Assembly (NCBI GenBank): GCA_023512835.1
Contig: CM042091.1
Span: forward strand, 18,989,506 to 19,053,505
Direction of reading: 5' to 3'
DNA from: Taxillus chinensis
Lineage: Eukaryota > Streptophyta > Magnoliopsida > Santalales > Loranthaceae
Length of the DNA: 64,000 nt
Shown: piece by piece, positions 46,128 through 58,905 of the stretch
How positions within the stretch are numbered: the first letter of the stretch is position 1
How the letters are laid out: each line of letters begins with the position of its first letter
The notes under the pieces: generated by a model
What the model was told of the DNA's origin: nothing
Seen by the model: the letters and a program-made list of their open reading frames with translations, nothing else
Databases searched by the model: none
Program-made: the position numbers and the translations under genes

Positions 46128-48244
46128 TGTCCAATTTCATGAGACCCACTTTACTTTTGTCGTTGGTCTACCCTCTACGCCTTCACCAGTATTGTCTCTG
46201 CCACCAGGCGATTTGGACCATTCGTCTAATGTTTTTCTCTCGCCTACTCATATTGCCACCATCACGCCCTCGTTCCCTTCTCCAAGTGCTATGCCGTCAA
46301 TGTCTGTGGCTCCCTCTACCCCTTCCTCACCAGCGGCGCCCGAGTTAGGTGCTGACACCCTCGCGCCACTCGATCCCCCTACCATTGACAGGAGGAGCTC
46401 GATACCCGATGCAGAACCTGCACCTCACGAATAGGATACCTCTGGTGCCTCTCTCCCCTCACCTGATATTCGGGAAAGTCACGAGAACCATGACTTATCT
46501 CTACCACAGCTTGGCAGAGGACATCAGCAGACTCAGCGCTTTGTCCTATTGAAAGATTATGTCACTTACAATGCTCAATGTGTTCAAGATCCCATTCACA
46601 CTGCTCCTTCCTCCCTATCACGGTCCTCAGGTATTGTTCTCTATCCCATAGCCGACTATGTCACTTGTATTAATTTTTCAGCCCATCATCAAGCTTTCTT
46701 GGCCACCGTCGATGCCTCTATTGAGCCCACACGGTATGTCGACGCTGCCCGCAATGTTAAATGGTGTGATGCCATGTGCCTCGAGATCCAGGCCTTAGAA
46801 GATAACCAGATGTGGACTGTGGTTTCCTTACCTCCGGGGAAGAAGGCAATTGGATGTAAATGGGTCTATAAAATTAAGTATCATTCCGATGGTACCATTG
46901 AATGCTACAAGGCTTGCCTGGTTATCTTGGGCAACAAACAAGTCGAAGGCCTTGACTACACTGAAAAGTTTACGCCGATCGCAAAAATGGTGACCATCCG
47001 CACGTTTTTGGCTATTCCTGCTGTCAAGAACTGGATGCTCCATCAAATGGATGCACATAACGCCTTTCTCCATGGTGATCTCCATGAGGAGGTTTACATG
47101 AAATTACCTCCTGGCTTCTCAATCCTCGATGACACCAAGGTTTGTAAACTCCACAAGTCACTTTATGGCCTGTGCCAGGCACCCCGCTGTCAGTTTTCTA
47201 AGTTGGCTACTGCTCTAATCACCTATGACTTTGTTTAATCTTCCTCTGACTATTCCTTATTTACATGCTTCAAGCATTCTATCTTGTTGCATGTGTTAGT
47301 TTATGTGGATGATTTGCTTATTGTTGGCAATGTCGCACCTTAAGCATTATCTTAGCTCTTGTTTTCATATGAAGGATCACAGACTTCTTAAGTACTTCCT
47401 TGGTCTCGAAGTGGCTTGTAGCCCTACTGGGATTTTTCTCTGTCAACGTAAGTATGCACTGGACATTCTCACTGAGACTGGGTTATTGGGTGCCAAACCC
47501 GCTTCGATCCCGCTTGAGCCTAATGATCGCCTTGCTCTGACCGATAGCCCTTTTATGGATGATCCCCAACGTTATCGCCGCTTGGTGGGTTGTTTGGTCT
47601 ATTTGACTATTACTCGTTTTGAGCTCTATTATTGTGTCCATGTTCTCACTCAGTTTATGCAGAGTCCGCGCCTAGCTCATTGGGAGGCCGCTCTCCGTGT
47701 CGTGCGCTACTTGAAAGGCTATCTTGGCCAAGGGATTCTCTTACGCTCGGACAGTGAATCGCACATCTCTGCTTATTATAACTCTGATTGGGCGAGTTGT
47801 CCATTGATGCGATGCTCTCTCACTGGTTATTTCGTCCTGTTGGGGACATCTCCTATCTCTTGGAAGACAAAGAAGCAACACACCGTGTGGCGCTCTTCTG
47901 CCGAAGCTGAATACTACTCTATGGCCGCCGCTTGTTGTGAATTAAAATGGCTCCAGGGTCTTCTTCAGTCTTTGGGCGTGTCACATACCACTCCCATGCG
48001 CTTATACTGTGATAGCCAGGCTGCCTTGCATATTGTAGACAATCCTGTTTTTTATGAACGCACTAAACATATTGAGATTGATTGTCACTTTGTTCGACAT
48101 GCCATCCAACGTGGTCTCCTTGTGACTTCTTATGTGCGTACCACTGACCAATTGGCCGACATTTTGACCAAGGGTCTTTCCCGCCACCAACTTGATGTTT
48201 TTATTCGCAAGTTGGGCATTCGTTCTCTCCATGCTCCAACTTGA
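46128..48244 (+). pseudogene. copia 2 reverse transcriptase and RNase H (broken)
   Basis: Follows a proline/serine-rich linker. RT landmarks: WCDAMCLEIQALEDNQMW, GCKWVYKIKYHSDGTIECYKA, HQMDAHNAFLHGDLHEEVYM, KSLYGLCQAP and an intact YVDD box near 47300. RNase H: YNSDWASCPLMRCSLTGYF, WRSSAEAEYYSMA, YCDSQAALHIVDNPVFYERT, HIEIDCHFVR and QLADILTKGL, ending at a TGA just before the purine tract. A TAG at 46432, a stop near 47236 and a frameshift near 47300-47335 break the frame. Confidence 0.9.
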
Positions 48245-48251
48245 GGGGGCG

Positions 48252-48487
48252 TATTGGGACGCCACCGCTACAAGATTCTATTTTTGGGCAACACCGTGTA
48301 CCATCAGTTTTGGGCAACACCATGTACCAGTTTTGGGCAACACCGTGTATTGCTATATTTGCTATATTTGCTAGAAATCTTAGGAGTAATTGTAGAGATT
48401 ATATTGCTGTACGTGTTTGTATATATACAGTTGTTAGATGAAGTAATAGAACAAGAAAAGGGAAAATTCGTATTCCCAGTTTTTACA
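48252..48487 (+). repeat. 3' LTR of copia 2, with a triplicated motif
   Basis: 236 bp, starting TATTGGGACGCC (first bases decayed from TG). The motif ttttgggcaacacc(g/a)tgta occurs three times at about 48282-48350; the 5' LTR has the same motif with its third copy interrupted by the nested element. Confidence 0.9.
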
Positions 48488-48729
48488 ATTCTTCTCTCCT
48501 TGAAGACTTTTTGTCTTCGAAAAGAAAAATCTGAGTAACCAACCCAACCACATAACCACTATTGTCACACATAATAAATTACCACAACTATCTGACACAC
48601 ACAATCCATTACACACAAACTAACCAAGATAACATCTACATAAATCCTACCATACACAATTCTCATATCATAACAATTGAAAATATACACATTCAATGAA
48701 CAACCAATCAAACACAAGTACCACATTGC

Positions 48730-50330
48730 TTGATGTCATCCTCCCCCTTTCAGGGTTGTTCATCCTCGAACAAATTAGGATATTAAGCATGCATCTTGTC
48801 CTCATGTTCCCAAGTCTCTTCCTCTATGTCACATTGTTTCCATAACACACAAACCTATGAGATAACCTTACCTTGTAGTTATTTCTCTTACTTACCTAAA
48901 ATTTGCACTAGAGTCTCCATGATTGTAATGTCATCCTCAATATAAAGGGTACTCCAATCAAGCACATGTGAAGGGTCCAGGTGATATTTTCGCAACTATG
49001 ATAGGTGAAAGACATTATGTACTTTGCTCAATTGAGGACGTAATGCTAACTTGTACTGGCCCGACCTTATCAAGAATCTCGAATGGTCCAATATACGAGA
49101 TAACTTGAAAACCTTTCCAACCACTTATGTTCCTTTCGTGGAGAAATTCGGAGAAACATGTGGTCTCTGACTGAAAATTTTAAGGGTTAATGTTATTGGT
49201 CTACATACAACTTCAGCCTACTTTAAGCCATTAAAAGGCATTGTCTAATTAGTTTCACCATCATTGTCGCTTCTTGAACGAACTGGGGTCCCAAAATTGT
49301 TGTCTCTCCTACCTTTGTCCAATATAATAAATTTCGGTAGGGTTTTCCATACAATGCCATAGAAATCCCAAAAATCATGTAGGGTTTACCTACCTTTAAT
49401 TGTAGGTAAAGTCCACTAATGGAAGATGATCTACCCATGAACCCCAGAAATCAAGCACATAATCTCTCTGATTAAACATCTACCTCTAGTTGAAAAGTTT
49501 TACTCAATTTAATTCATGTCCCCAAAGTTTCTTGTAAACCTACTCAAAATCAAGAAGTAAATTGTGCATCCTTATCTGAGACAACAAATAAGGGTACTCT
49601 ATACAATCAAAAAATGTCATTAGCATACAACTGGCTAATCGCCTCAATGGAGTCTCGTTCTTGGACAAGTAAGAAATGAGCTGACTTAGTCAATCAATCA
49701 ATAATTACCCAAATGATATCCTTCCTCTCCAAGCTAAAAGAAAGTCATGTCATAAAATCAATAGTAATGTGATTCCATTTCCACTTAGCCATGAGCTAAA
49801 GATGTTATGGGTCGGCTAGTTCCTGGTGTTTTGCCTTCACTTGTTGACAAGTAAGGCACCCAAAAACAAACTCAGCCACATCCTTCGTCAGTCCTAGCCA
49901 TTAAAACTGTTCTCAAAGAGCATGGTACATATTCACCCCTGGATGTTTAGCTAATTGCGAATGATTGAATTCCTTTACCATGTTCTCTTAGAGTGGAAGT
50001 GGAAATGCTACTATCAACCACCTATGGAACCTCAACTCATGCTGCTCTCTCTGTTCAATCCTCTAATAGCTCTTCGTCTTTTATCTGGGCACAAATCACC
50101 TCACAATCCACATCCCCTAAAAGCCCATCTCGGATACATCGATACAACTTAGCCATCATAGTGGTTGGGCACAAAACTACCTCTTTGTCCTTGGTACTAG
50201 GTTACAGTTGAAGCATTGCTAGTTGTTCCATCAACATCCACTCTCTAATGGAAACTTCATCTTTCCCCTTTAGATTTAACACATCAACAATCACATTTTG
50301 CTCTATATGTGTAGAAAAGTGTGAAGTTAA
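48730..50330 (-). pseudogene. Gypsy integrase and C-terminal tail remnant
   Basis: Reverse-strand pieces: EFVFGCLTCQQVKAKHQEP near 49860 (integrase zinc-finger spacer), WKWNHITIDFMT near 49770, KDIIWVIID.LTKSAHF near 49700, FEILDKVGPVQV near 49070, PFTC/HVLDWSTLYIEDDITIMET near 48960, and VLWKQCDIEEETWEHEDKM near 48830. The last is the chromo-like tail of Tekay/Del-type gypsy integrases. Many stops and frameshifts. A purine tract (aaagggggaggatga, about 48738-48752 in reverse) follows. No gag or protease is seen. Confidence 0.75.
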
Positions 50331-51825
50331 ACATCTACAAATACTCAACTCGTCTTCTTTATCTCAGAACAATTTACTTTGGTTTGATATGAACATTTAT
50401 ATCTTGAAGTAAATAGCTAAAAGTGTTTCAAAGAGATTTCACTAACACTAATTACTTCAGTTCAGAATGAAGGATTATATCTCGAAGGAATTGGTTTATC
50501 TCGAAACACTATGCTAAAACTTCAATTGAAGGTAATTTACTTCAATTCAAGATAAAAGATTAAATCTCGAAGTACTTGATATATCTTGAAGTAATGTATA
50601 GAGATTTCTTGAAGACAGATGACTTCAATTCGAGTCATGAGACTTTGATTGAAGAATTAGTGTACTTCAATATCATTAAGGAGTTCAAGACATGTATATG
50701 GCTCGAAGTGCTTTTAAGATCCTCTGGTTGAGCTTTAATTCCTATGATCCTTCATATGTCCTCTATTTGAGCTTTTTTATGTCTTATGATACTTCGAAGG
50801 TCCTCTAGTTTACTTTTAAGTCCTACTATCTTTCTCAAGTCCTGTGGTGTTTCCAAAATCTATTGATTTACAAGGATCCTCTGGTAAAATCATTTGTTTC
50901 TTTAACATTTTATTATTCTCTGGTACTTTGATTCATTTTAAAGTCCTTTATTATTCTCAAGTCCTCTAATTCAACTTTAAAGTCTTTGTTACTTCAAAGG
51001 TCCTTTTCTTCAACTTTGAAGTCTATCTTACCTTGATTGAACTTTAAAATGTTGAGTTTTAATTCAAAATATAGGTTTTTATATGTGATATATTGTATAA
51101 TGTATATAAAAGGGCTATCAAATTTCATTATGTCTAATTAAAGTGATATGATAAAATTTTAAGTATTTTAGACTTTAATGTATCAAAATTAAGTATGACT
51201 TCTAAATCAAAATGTAATTTTTAATTTAATAATAAATCAAATTAAAAACAAATAAAGTTAATTAAATAATTAACTTAAAATTTAATTATGGTTGCCGAAT
51301 CGCACGTATCAAATACACTAAAGATGAACACAAAATGTTAGAGATAATAAAATTGCACAAATCATAACCAAAGTTAGATAAACTGCTTCGAAACCAACAA
51401 ATAGCATGTCCCGAAATTTAGCAGTATGGCTCCAACTGCCATTTCATTTAAAAAACCAAAAAGAGAAACAGCCTTAATTTTAATTCCTTAGGGTACTTGT
51501 ACAATATAACATCCTACATCATTGTTAATCTTATAAGCAGCCATACCAGTGCAAGAAGATAGATCGATTGCAAAATTTCAATGCTCCTATGGGAAATTAG
51601 CAAAATAACTAGCAAAGTTCCTTGACAATAACAAAAAAAATCCTTCACTTTATTTGATATGTCCATGATATAATACACTAAAAACGAGAGAAATATACAT
51701 CAAATAGACACAAATAACAGCATTTACTTAGAAAATACCTAGGCAAAGATACAACTGGCCAAATATTAAAATGCGAAATCTAAAAGGACATTGGCAAGAA
51801 CCATGAAATATTTTATTGGAATTAA
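50331..51825. other. Intergenic DNA downstream of the MIK2-like gene
   Basis: At 50650-51050 there are many imperfect repeats of the form gtcctctggttgagcttta / tacttcgaaggtcctc. 51490-51825 probably holds the 3' UTR of the minus-strand kinase gene. No other gene seen. Confidence 0.45.
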
Positions 51826-54800
51826 TTACCAATTACACAATTCACCCATTGTTATTTTCGAGAATGGCTTATGCAATGGAGACTTTGGAGCTGTGATGTC
51901 CAAAGATACTTGCCGCATGTTTGGTCGAGAGAGGGGATTTGTGTGCAAGCATGCAAAAGCAAGTTGTACAGTGGAGGCTAACTCATTTGCTATAGCGTCA
52001 CTTATGGGGGGCATGAGGCGTGGGTCTAACATATCATTTAGATAAACCGGTGAAGCAGAGGATGTTGTTGCAATGAGGTTGCTCGGATGTTTCCCAGTAA
52101 TTATCTCCATTGTTACTACTCCAAAGCTATATATATCGCACTTCTCACTCACTTTCATTGTATAAGCTAGCTCTGCAAGAATAAAACTTGGTTATGCTTA
52201 TGCACTATCTACGCATAGATGATTAAATAACTAAATTACCATGTTGTGTGAGACTATACAATGTTCAGTTCAGGCTTGGTATCTTATTTGTATTTCATGA
52301 GAACTTGAAATAAAGATTGATTTCAAGCTTTGGTGATGCTTTATTTGAAATATTAGTCTCTGTTACGACTATGATAAGCTTATTAAATAGATATCACTCC
52401 TGCTCCACATTTGATGTTCTTCTTAGACAGAAAAAATATTAGTTCAAAGCTAGATGTTTTCAAAATTAAAAATCATGAAAAATGAATTCGTATATGTACC
52501 TGGAGCAGTGTACCCAAAGGTACCAGCAAAAGAAGTCCAATTCGAGGAGTCAGGTTTCAAGAGCCTGGCTATGCCAAAATCAGAAACATGAGCCACATAA
52601 TCCAAATCCAAGAGAACATTGTTGCTGCTAATATCTCGATGGATCACGGGAGGCGAGCAATCATGGTGCATGTAGCATAAGGCATTGGCTACTCCTTTGA
52701 CAATATCGATCCTCTTAATCCAATCCAGCTCTATTGCCTTTTCATCATTGCTCAAAACATCCTTCAAACTCCCCCGCTCAATGAACTCGTAGACCAAAAA
52801 TAAGTACTTCGAGTGTGAGCAGTAACCATACAGCCTCACAATATTCCGGTGCCGAACATTCGTTAACGCATGAACCTCACTCTCAAAAGACTTGAGCTTT
52901 GTCGTGAATGCCTCAACACTGTCTGATGCCACCGCGTGAAGTTTCTTCACTGCAACCACCATGCCGGACGGAAGCACTGCTTTGTACACAATCCCATATC
53001 CTCCTTCTCCGATGCGATACCTGGGGTTAAATTCTTCTGTTGCTTGAATAATGTTCTCAAAGCCTACTTCCCCCGCATCAATACCCTCCAGTGCTGTATA
53101 TGTAGGTTTCTTCTGGATCCTGGACTTGTTTTTCCTATACATAAAGAACAACCCAAGAACGACAAACAAAACAAGCAAGCAGCCTATCAAGGGGAGCACA
53201 ATGACCAGAATCCGAGTTTTGTTAGGCCCAGATCTAGAATGATCACTGTTGTTGACAGGGCTGCAGGCCTTTAGACCGGTAGCATTCCCGCATAGGCCAG
53301 CATTGTTTGCAAGCTCCTCTGGCAGAGCATTGCTGAAGGCTTGAATCTGAGGAATAGGACCCTTCAGTCGATTGTTAGATATGTTGACAGTTAACAAGCT
53401 GGAGAGGTACTCAAAACTTGTCGGAATCGACCCAGAGAGTATGTTGTCGGAGAGATTTAAAGTCTCTAAAAATTGGAGGTTCCCAATCTGAAAAGGAATT
53501 TCCCCCACAATAAAATTGTAGCTCAAATCAAGATCTCGAAGTGCATGCATAGTTCCCACCTCCGAAGTAAGGTTTCCTATTAATCGATTTCTACTGAGGT
53601 TCAAGTACCATAGCATGGAGCACTGCCCAAGTTGGTTGGGAATTGATCCACTGACGCTGTTGGATGATAGATCAAGTTTTTCTAGATTAGACAAGAACTG
53701 AATTCCCAGTGGAATGTGGCCTGAAAGCTGATTTCCATTGAGGAGGAGATAGATCAGAGACGTCAAATTTCCCACTTCACTTGGAATTTCGCCAGTCATA
53801 TGGTTAGAAGAGAGGTCGAGCAACTGTAACTGGGCGGCACCCGCCAGCTCGAGCGGTATTTGACCGGAAATACGATTATTGGAGATCTTTAAGGTTGTCA
53901 TATTGTAGCATTGGCCCCAGTTAGCAGAAAGCTTACCATGCAAGCTATTATTGCCGAGGTTGATGTAGTTCAAGTTTGGTAGAACATCAAAGGCTTGTGT
54001 TATGTCGCCTGAGAGGCGGTTATTATCAAGCCTCAGTCTGTACAAGCTTGTGCAGTTCCTCAAGCCACTCGGAATGGGACCTGTGAGGTCGTTGGTGCTG
54101 GCGCTAAACCGTTCGAGCCCTCCGCGGAAGCACAACTGCTGCGGTAAATCACCCGTGAGCATGTTTTCCCACAACTGCAAATTTCTCAACCGCGTTAGAT
54201 TATTAATCTCCCGAGGAACGAAGCCGCTGAGGCTGTTCCTCTGAAGGTATAAAAGATCCAGGGAGGTGAGCCTGCCTATTTGTGGAGGAATGGGGCCACT
54301 GAGTTTGTTCATAGAGACTTTAAAGGTTTCAAGGCTAGAGAGATTCCCGATTGAAGTGGGTATCGAGCCAGAGAGGTTGTTGGCCCCGAAATCGAGCTCT
54401 TTCAGTGATCTAAGCCTTCCCACCTCCTCGGGGATAGAACCTGTGAGGCTGTTTTTGCCAAGGTCAAGGTAGATCAAGTTGCTTAGATTTCCAATTGACT
54501 TGGGGATGTTGCCAGTGAGGTGGTTTCCTGACAAATTTAGTTGCCTTAGAGACCTCATCTCCCCTACCTCTTGGGGTATAGGCCCAGTGAGATTGTTGTT
54601 GAGCAACAGCAGGTCAGTAAGCAAACTCAGCTTTAAGATTTTGCGAGGAATTGAGCCCCTGAAGTCATTGGAACCTAGTGAAAGGTTGGTCAGACTTCTC
54701 AGCAGACCTATTACCGGTGGAATGGTCGCAGTGAGATTATTGTTGGACAGGTCGAGGGATATGAGCCTTGAAAGGTTGCCAATATGCAGGGGAATTGTTC

Positions 54801-55209
54801 CATGAAGAAAGCAGTTGGGAAGGCTGAGCCTCAACAGGCTGGGGAAGGACGAAGAGGCGAGGCCATCAAGGTTGGTGTTCAAACCGTAGTCCACGAGCTC
54901 TATGGCGGTGACACTTTTGGTCCGGTTGTTGCAAGTGATTCCGGTCCAGCTACAGGGGCTGCTTCTTGCTTCGAGCATGGCCCAGGAAGACAGCATAGAT
55001 CGGTTATGGCCATGGAAAGTTGATTTCCATTCCAATAGAGCCTGTGCTTCTGTTTTAACTGAGGAAGACGAAGCAAGGCCATGCAAAGAAAGGGAGCAGA
55101 GAGAGGGGATAACGAAAAGGAAGAAGAATTGAGGTAGTTTAGGGAGATGTTTTCCCGGCGAGGATGCCATTTGGACAACTGGCCTGCTGTCCGGTGTTTG
55201 CTCCAACAT
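51826..55209 (-). CDS. MIK2-like: MIK2-like LRR receptor kinase (complete, two exons)
   Basis: Exon 1 is 55209-52500 and exon 2 is 52172-51826, with a 327-bp GT-AG intron (52499-52173) in phase 1, between GYTAP and [19 protein letters not shown]. 1018 codons from the first ATG. A second ATG at 55170 ([10 protein letters not shown]) gives a more normal signal peptide ([13 protein letters not shown]) and may be the real start. In order: LRR N-cap (ALLEWKSTF...CSWTGITC), about 20 LRRs, a cysteine pair (GLCGN...KACS), a membrane segment (about residues 664-690), and a kinase with [29 protein letters not shown] and SDFGIARLL. All catalytic residues are present. The tail [13 protein letters not shown] is typical of MIK2-type proteins. 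MIK2 relatives sense peptides (SCOOP family) and cell-wall or immune cues; the ligand of this copy is unknown. Frame intact. Confidence 0.93.
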
Positions 55210-55259
55210 ATAGCTAGATGCAGTCTCATGAACCCTTTGAACTGTTTCACTTAACTGTG

Positions 55260-56110
55260 TAGTTGAATCTCACCATAAAAATGAGACCAGATATAATTAA
55301 TGCTTATGGTGTCTACAACATTTAATGAAATTAATGTATTGCACCCATTTAATACAAAAATTATATGGGATATAATTATAATTTATAAATTAGTTAAAAA
55401 TTAAAAATTAAAAATTCTACAATGAATTTTCAATTAATATTTATAATTAAAAATTTAATTGTTTATAAATTTTCATTAATTTATTATTTAACTATTCAAT
55501 TAAAATTTTAAAGTATTAACTAAATTAAATTAAATGTATAATTTATAATTTATGTCGTGATTTGATATGAGACGTGATTATTAGCCTATTCTCTAAGTTA
55601 GAACGAGTATAATCCAAGCATATTTGTGGCTTTAACTAAATGTAATTCAGACAAACTTGGGGCTTGGAATGTGAGCATAATTATGGGTGAAAACTGTGGC
55701 TGGTGTAATTCAAGTGGTGACTCGTCACCTAGGCAGTGGTGGATAATTGATCCCTATGTGAAATAGTGTGACATTCATGCCTAGAGAGGTATAACATATT
55801 TCCATGGTGGTGGGGTGTCCTTTGCCTTCCAATGTAGGTAATGGTAAGTATGTCCTGATGTAAATGTATTGGTGCATTTTTCACAATACAAGCACAAGTA
55901 TACACAAGACATGTAGGTTTTAAAGATATTGGGATGAATTTAGAAGACTTAATCCCTATTGAGTTGATTTTCTCACCCCTCCTAGAAACATATTTTCTAA
56001 TTACAAACAGGTGATAAGCGGATGATCCAAGGTGTGAAGTACCTTTTTGCATTGCGACCATGTTTTACTTTATTTTATTTTTCATGTAATTTCTGTATTT
56101 GTAATTTCGT
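55260..56110 (+). repeat. AT-rich flank and gypsy LTR-like remnant
   Basis: 55310-55560 is very AT-rich upstream DNA of the MIK2-like gene. At 55855-56045, cacaagtatacacaagacatg and taatccctattgagttgatt then tctcacccctcctag copy, with changes, the family E LTR region near 59820-59930 (ctactgagctatggttgctc, acccctcctac). An old, end-less LTR fragment is likely. Confidence 0.5.
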
Positions 56111-56129
56111 GAGTGTTGTCAAACACTTG

Positions 56130-56960
56130 GTAAATAACCAAGTCTTCATACAGAATAAGAATCCCTCGTGCGGACCAAATGCTTAAAGTTACGGACTAAG
56201 GAATCCGCGTCTTACACTTAAATGGACTAAGTTAAATAGATGCGGAATAAGAATCCTAGTCTACATCTCGCACGGAATAAGACATAACTGTCACGGAATA
56301 AAAAGCTAAGTCTTCCACTTAAGCAGACTAAGGACAAGAAGACACGGAATAAGGAATCCGAGTCTTTCATTCATGCGGAGTAAGGAAGGACTTGTGCGGA
56401 ATAAGGACCCGAGTCCTTTTTTCACATGGAGTAAGGAAAAGAGATGCGGAGTAAGGAATCCGAACCTTTTAGCTCATGCGGAGTAAGGAAGCGTTGATAC
56501 GGAGTTAGCCCTCTGAATCTTTCGTTCATACGGAGTAAGGAAGCGCTGACACGGAATAAAGATTTCAGTATCAAACTGATACGGAGTAAGCAACCATTGA
56601 CACGGAGTAAGGATCCGAGCTTCATTAACACGGAGTAAGGAATCTTACAACGGATTAAGAAGACGCTGCTTCACTTTATCAGCTTCGTATTTAAAGTAAT
56701 CAGCTCGTTATGTCCCGATGTAAGAAAGACTCATTGAATATCTAAGTTGTCTTACACGTGGATCATACGGAGATGTGGATAAAGCCTTAAATGCAATTGG
56801 GATTATGTGAAGTAATTCAACGTTTAAAGACCCAAGATTTTGAGCACCACATCCGCAGCATTTAAAGCAAAGACATTTCCAAGAAGAATTCAACGCTACA
56901 CGGCTCTCGGAAGATCATGTTCCAAGAATGTTTTCCAATGGATGTCTATATATATTAGAC
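56130..56960 (+). promoter_or_regulatory. Repeat-rich, promoter-like stretch of unknown origin
   Basis: About 18 imperfect copies of (t/a)(g/a)cggagtaagga or acggaataagaatc occur at 56150-56660, at irregular 20-45 bp spacing. A TATA-like run ctatatatattag lies at 56946-56958. About 230 bp of AT-rich DNA follows to 57194. This looks like an enhancer array plus promoter, as in U3 of an LTR or a pararetrovirus-type promoter region. No gag-pol, PBS or paired LTR was found, so its class is open. Confidence 0.4.
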
Positions 56961-57194
56961 TTGTATATTTTCTTATATGCGCGTACAAGTATAAGAGCTT
57001 TTAAAAATTAAATTGGCTAGTGTGTGAGTAATTGTAAAATAGAGTGCAAGAGAGTTTCAGCAAATTGAAAAGCTTTTCATCAGCTTTAATTTGTTGTTAT
57101 TTTGTTGTAATTATCTTTTGATAATAAAACAAAATACTTCTACTATTTGATTATCTTTCGCACTGATTTTGTTGTTGAATCAGATAAGTGTTGT

Positions 57195-58396
57195 TGTCAC
57201 GCCCCAATTTCCTTTCACTTGGAAATGGGTAGTGACTGCCCATGCCCGCACCCGGAGGGTCAAGGGGTTGGTACAAGCACCTAAAAAGGACTTATAACAC
57301 GGGTGTTGTCCCCAAACTTGTACAACCAGGCTAACATGCCACGGGGCATGCTCTTGCTCCCAAACCATGCACACAACCACAAATCAAACAATAACCATAT
57401 CTCAATTCATTATATTTCAAAGAAGCTCAAAGTTCATTACAACTCAATAGGGGAAAAACTCCCATCAATCCACAATGGGCTCTGTTACAAATAATCCAAA
57501 CCATAAAACAAAAATCCACAAAAAAAAAAAATGAAACTAACATAAAGTCTTCAGCCTCAGTGGCCTACCACCACCGCTCTTTCACCTACCGCCTGCTAGA
57601 CCCTGGAAAAGAACAGTTTATAGGAGGGGTGAGCAAACCATAGCTCAGTAGGGTTCCAGTCTCCCCAGACCCATCCCACTCTACAATATGCATGACAAGT
57701 GTATGCTTGTGCTCGTGTAGTGCCCAAAGCTAAGCAGCAAACATCACCCAGTAACACACCATTTACCTGTGCCCACACTGGAGGGCAGAGGACACCCCGC
57801 CACCACGGCGACATGACATACCACATCTAGGTGAATGTTGCATGGACACCAATGCAACATTTTCCACCCGAGTCAGATATGGCCATCACCTCCTCGGACG
57901 CCATACCTACCCTCAGGAATGGGTGCAGACTTAGCCCACCATCGTGAGTGCTACACCGAGACTCAGGACCGCAGTCCTGGCCAAATCTCAAAGGGTCCAG
58001 CAATTGCGCCTGGCCCATAACTTAGTTCAACCCACATGCATTTGGGTACTCAATCTCAATCACAAATTCACAGCATCTCAACAAGTACATCTCAGTACAT
58101 CTCAATAACGCAACTCAGGCATAAATCTCAATTTAGTACAAGGTACTCAACAATATATTTCAATTCAGTACAAGGTACTCAGCAACATATCTCAATTTAC
58201 TACAAGGTACCCAGCAACATATCTCAATTACAACATGTTAATATAGCTTAGCAAGCAGAACTTAGGCATAACAATATAACTCAATAGTGCACTAAGCTCA
58301 TGCAGTGCAGCAACATTCTCAATAACAGTCACAGTTTACAGTTTTACATATGAACTGTTTTGGCAAGTTTTTTAGGCAAACTCAACTCATGGACAT
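57195..58396 (-). mobile_element. Family E gypsy LTR, truncated by the next insertion
   Basis: Starts TGTCACGCCCC, then atgcccgcacccggagg and, reversed, the ctactgagctatggtttgctc block shared with 58397-60257 and 15784-17612. Only the 3' 1.2 kb of the LTR is present; the plus-strand gypsy begins at 58397. It shows the gypsy at the window end inserted into an older member of its own family. Confidence 0.75.
58128..58228. repeat. About 32-bp tandem repeat in the truncated family E LTR
   Basis: Three copies of tttagtacaaggtactcaa / caatatatttcaa with small changes. Confidence 0.85.
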
Positions 58397-58891
58397 TGTA
58401 ATGACCCGTGTTTTGAGATGTGTGGAGTTAGTCACAGTTTTGCCTTTTGAGTGGCAATTCTCTAGTTTTTGGGGAACTTCTACTCATGGACTTTAGCCAA
58501 ATCATTTTATTTTACCAAATAGGGAACTTTTGACGAAAGAGGGCAGCCTAGGGAGGCAGAAATAGAGTGCACATCATATGGGCATTATGATGTGCAAGGT
58601 TTTTATTGCATGCCTACCTTCTACATGATGCAAGGAAGCTTGGGGTAGAATTTCACAGCAGTTGCACATCATATGGGGATATGACGTGCATTATGGCGTG
58701 CAACCATATTTTTGCACCATCACCTTGGTTTTGTTATTCTATTGATCTTTTTCCAAAGGGGCATGTTGGAATTATGGATATTTTGTTGTGTGTGGATGCG
58801 GGAAGGTTATAGCTTGTTCCATCAAAACTACGTCGTTTTGATGCTAGAGTTCACTTAATCAAAACTATGTCATTTTGACTGTCTGGGTGTC

Positions 58892-58905
58892 TATATAAGA
58901 GGTGG
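58892..58905 (+). promoter_or_regulatory. TATA box of the family E LTR
   Basis: tctatataagaggt lies about 500 bp into the 5' LTR; the expected transcript start is roughly 30 bp downstream. Position and sequence fit a plant TATA box; not tested. Confidence 0.55.

Larger units (their letters stand above)
39084..48487 (+). mobile_element. Ty1-copia retrotransposon 2, near full length, 5' LTR split
   Basis: A perfect 5-bp duplication attct lies at 39079-39083 and 48488-48492. The 3' LTR is 48252-48487 (236 bp). The 5' LTR is in two parts, 39084-39172 and about 43629-43765, parted by a 4.4-kb nested element. A PBS tggtatcagagcc follows at 43766 and a gagggggcg purine tract precedes the 3' LTR. 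Gag, zinc knuckle, protease, integrase, RT and RNase H are all present in copia order but broken by several stops and frameshifts. The short LTR suggests an Ale/Retrofit-like lineage (inference). Confidence 0.93.
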
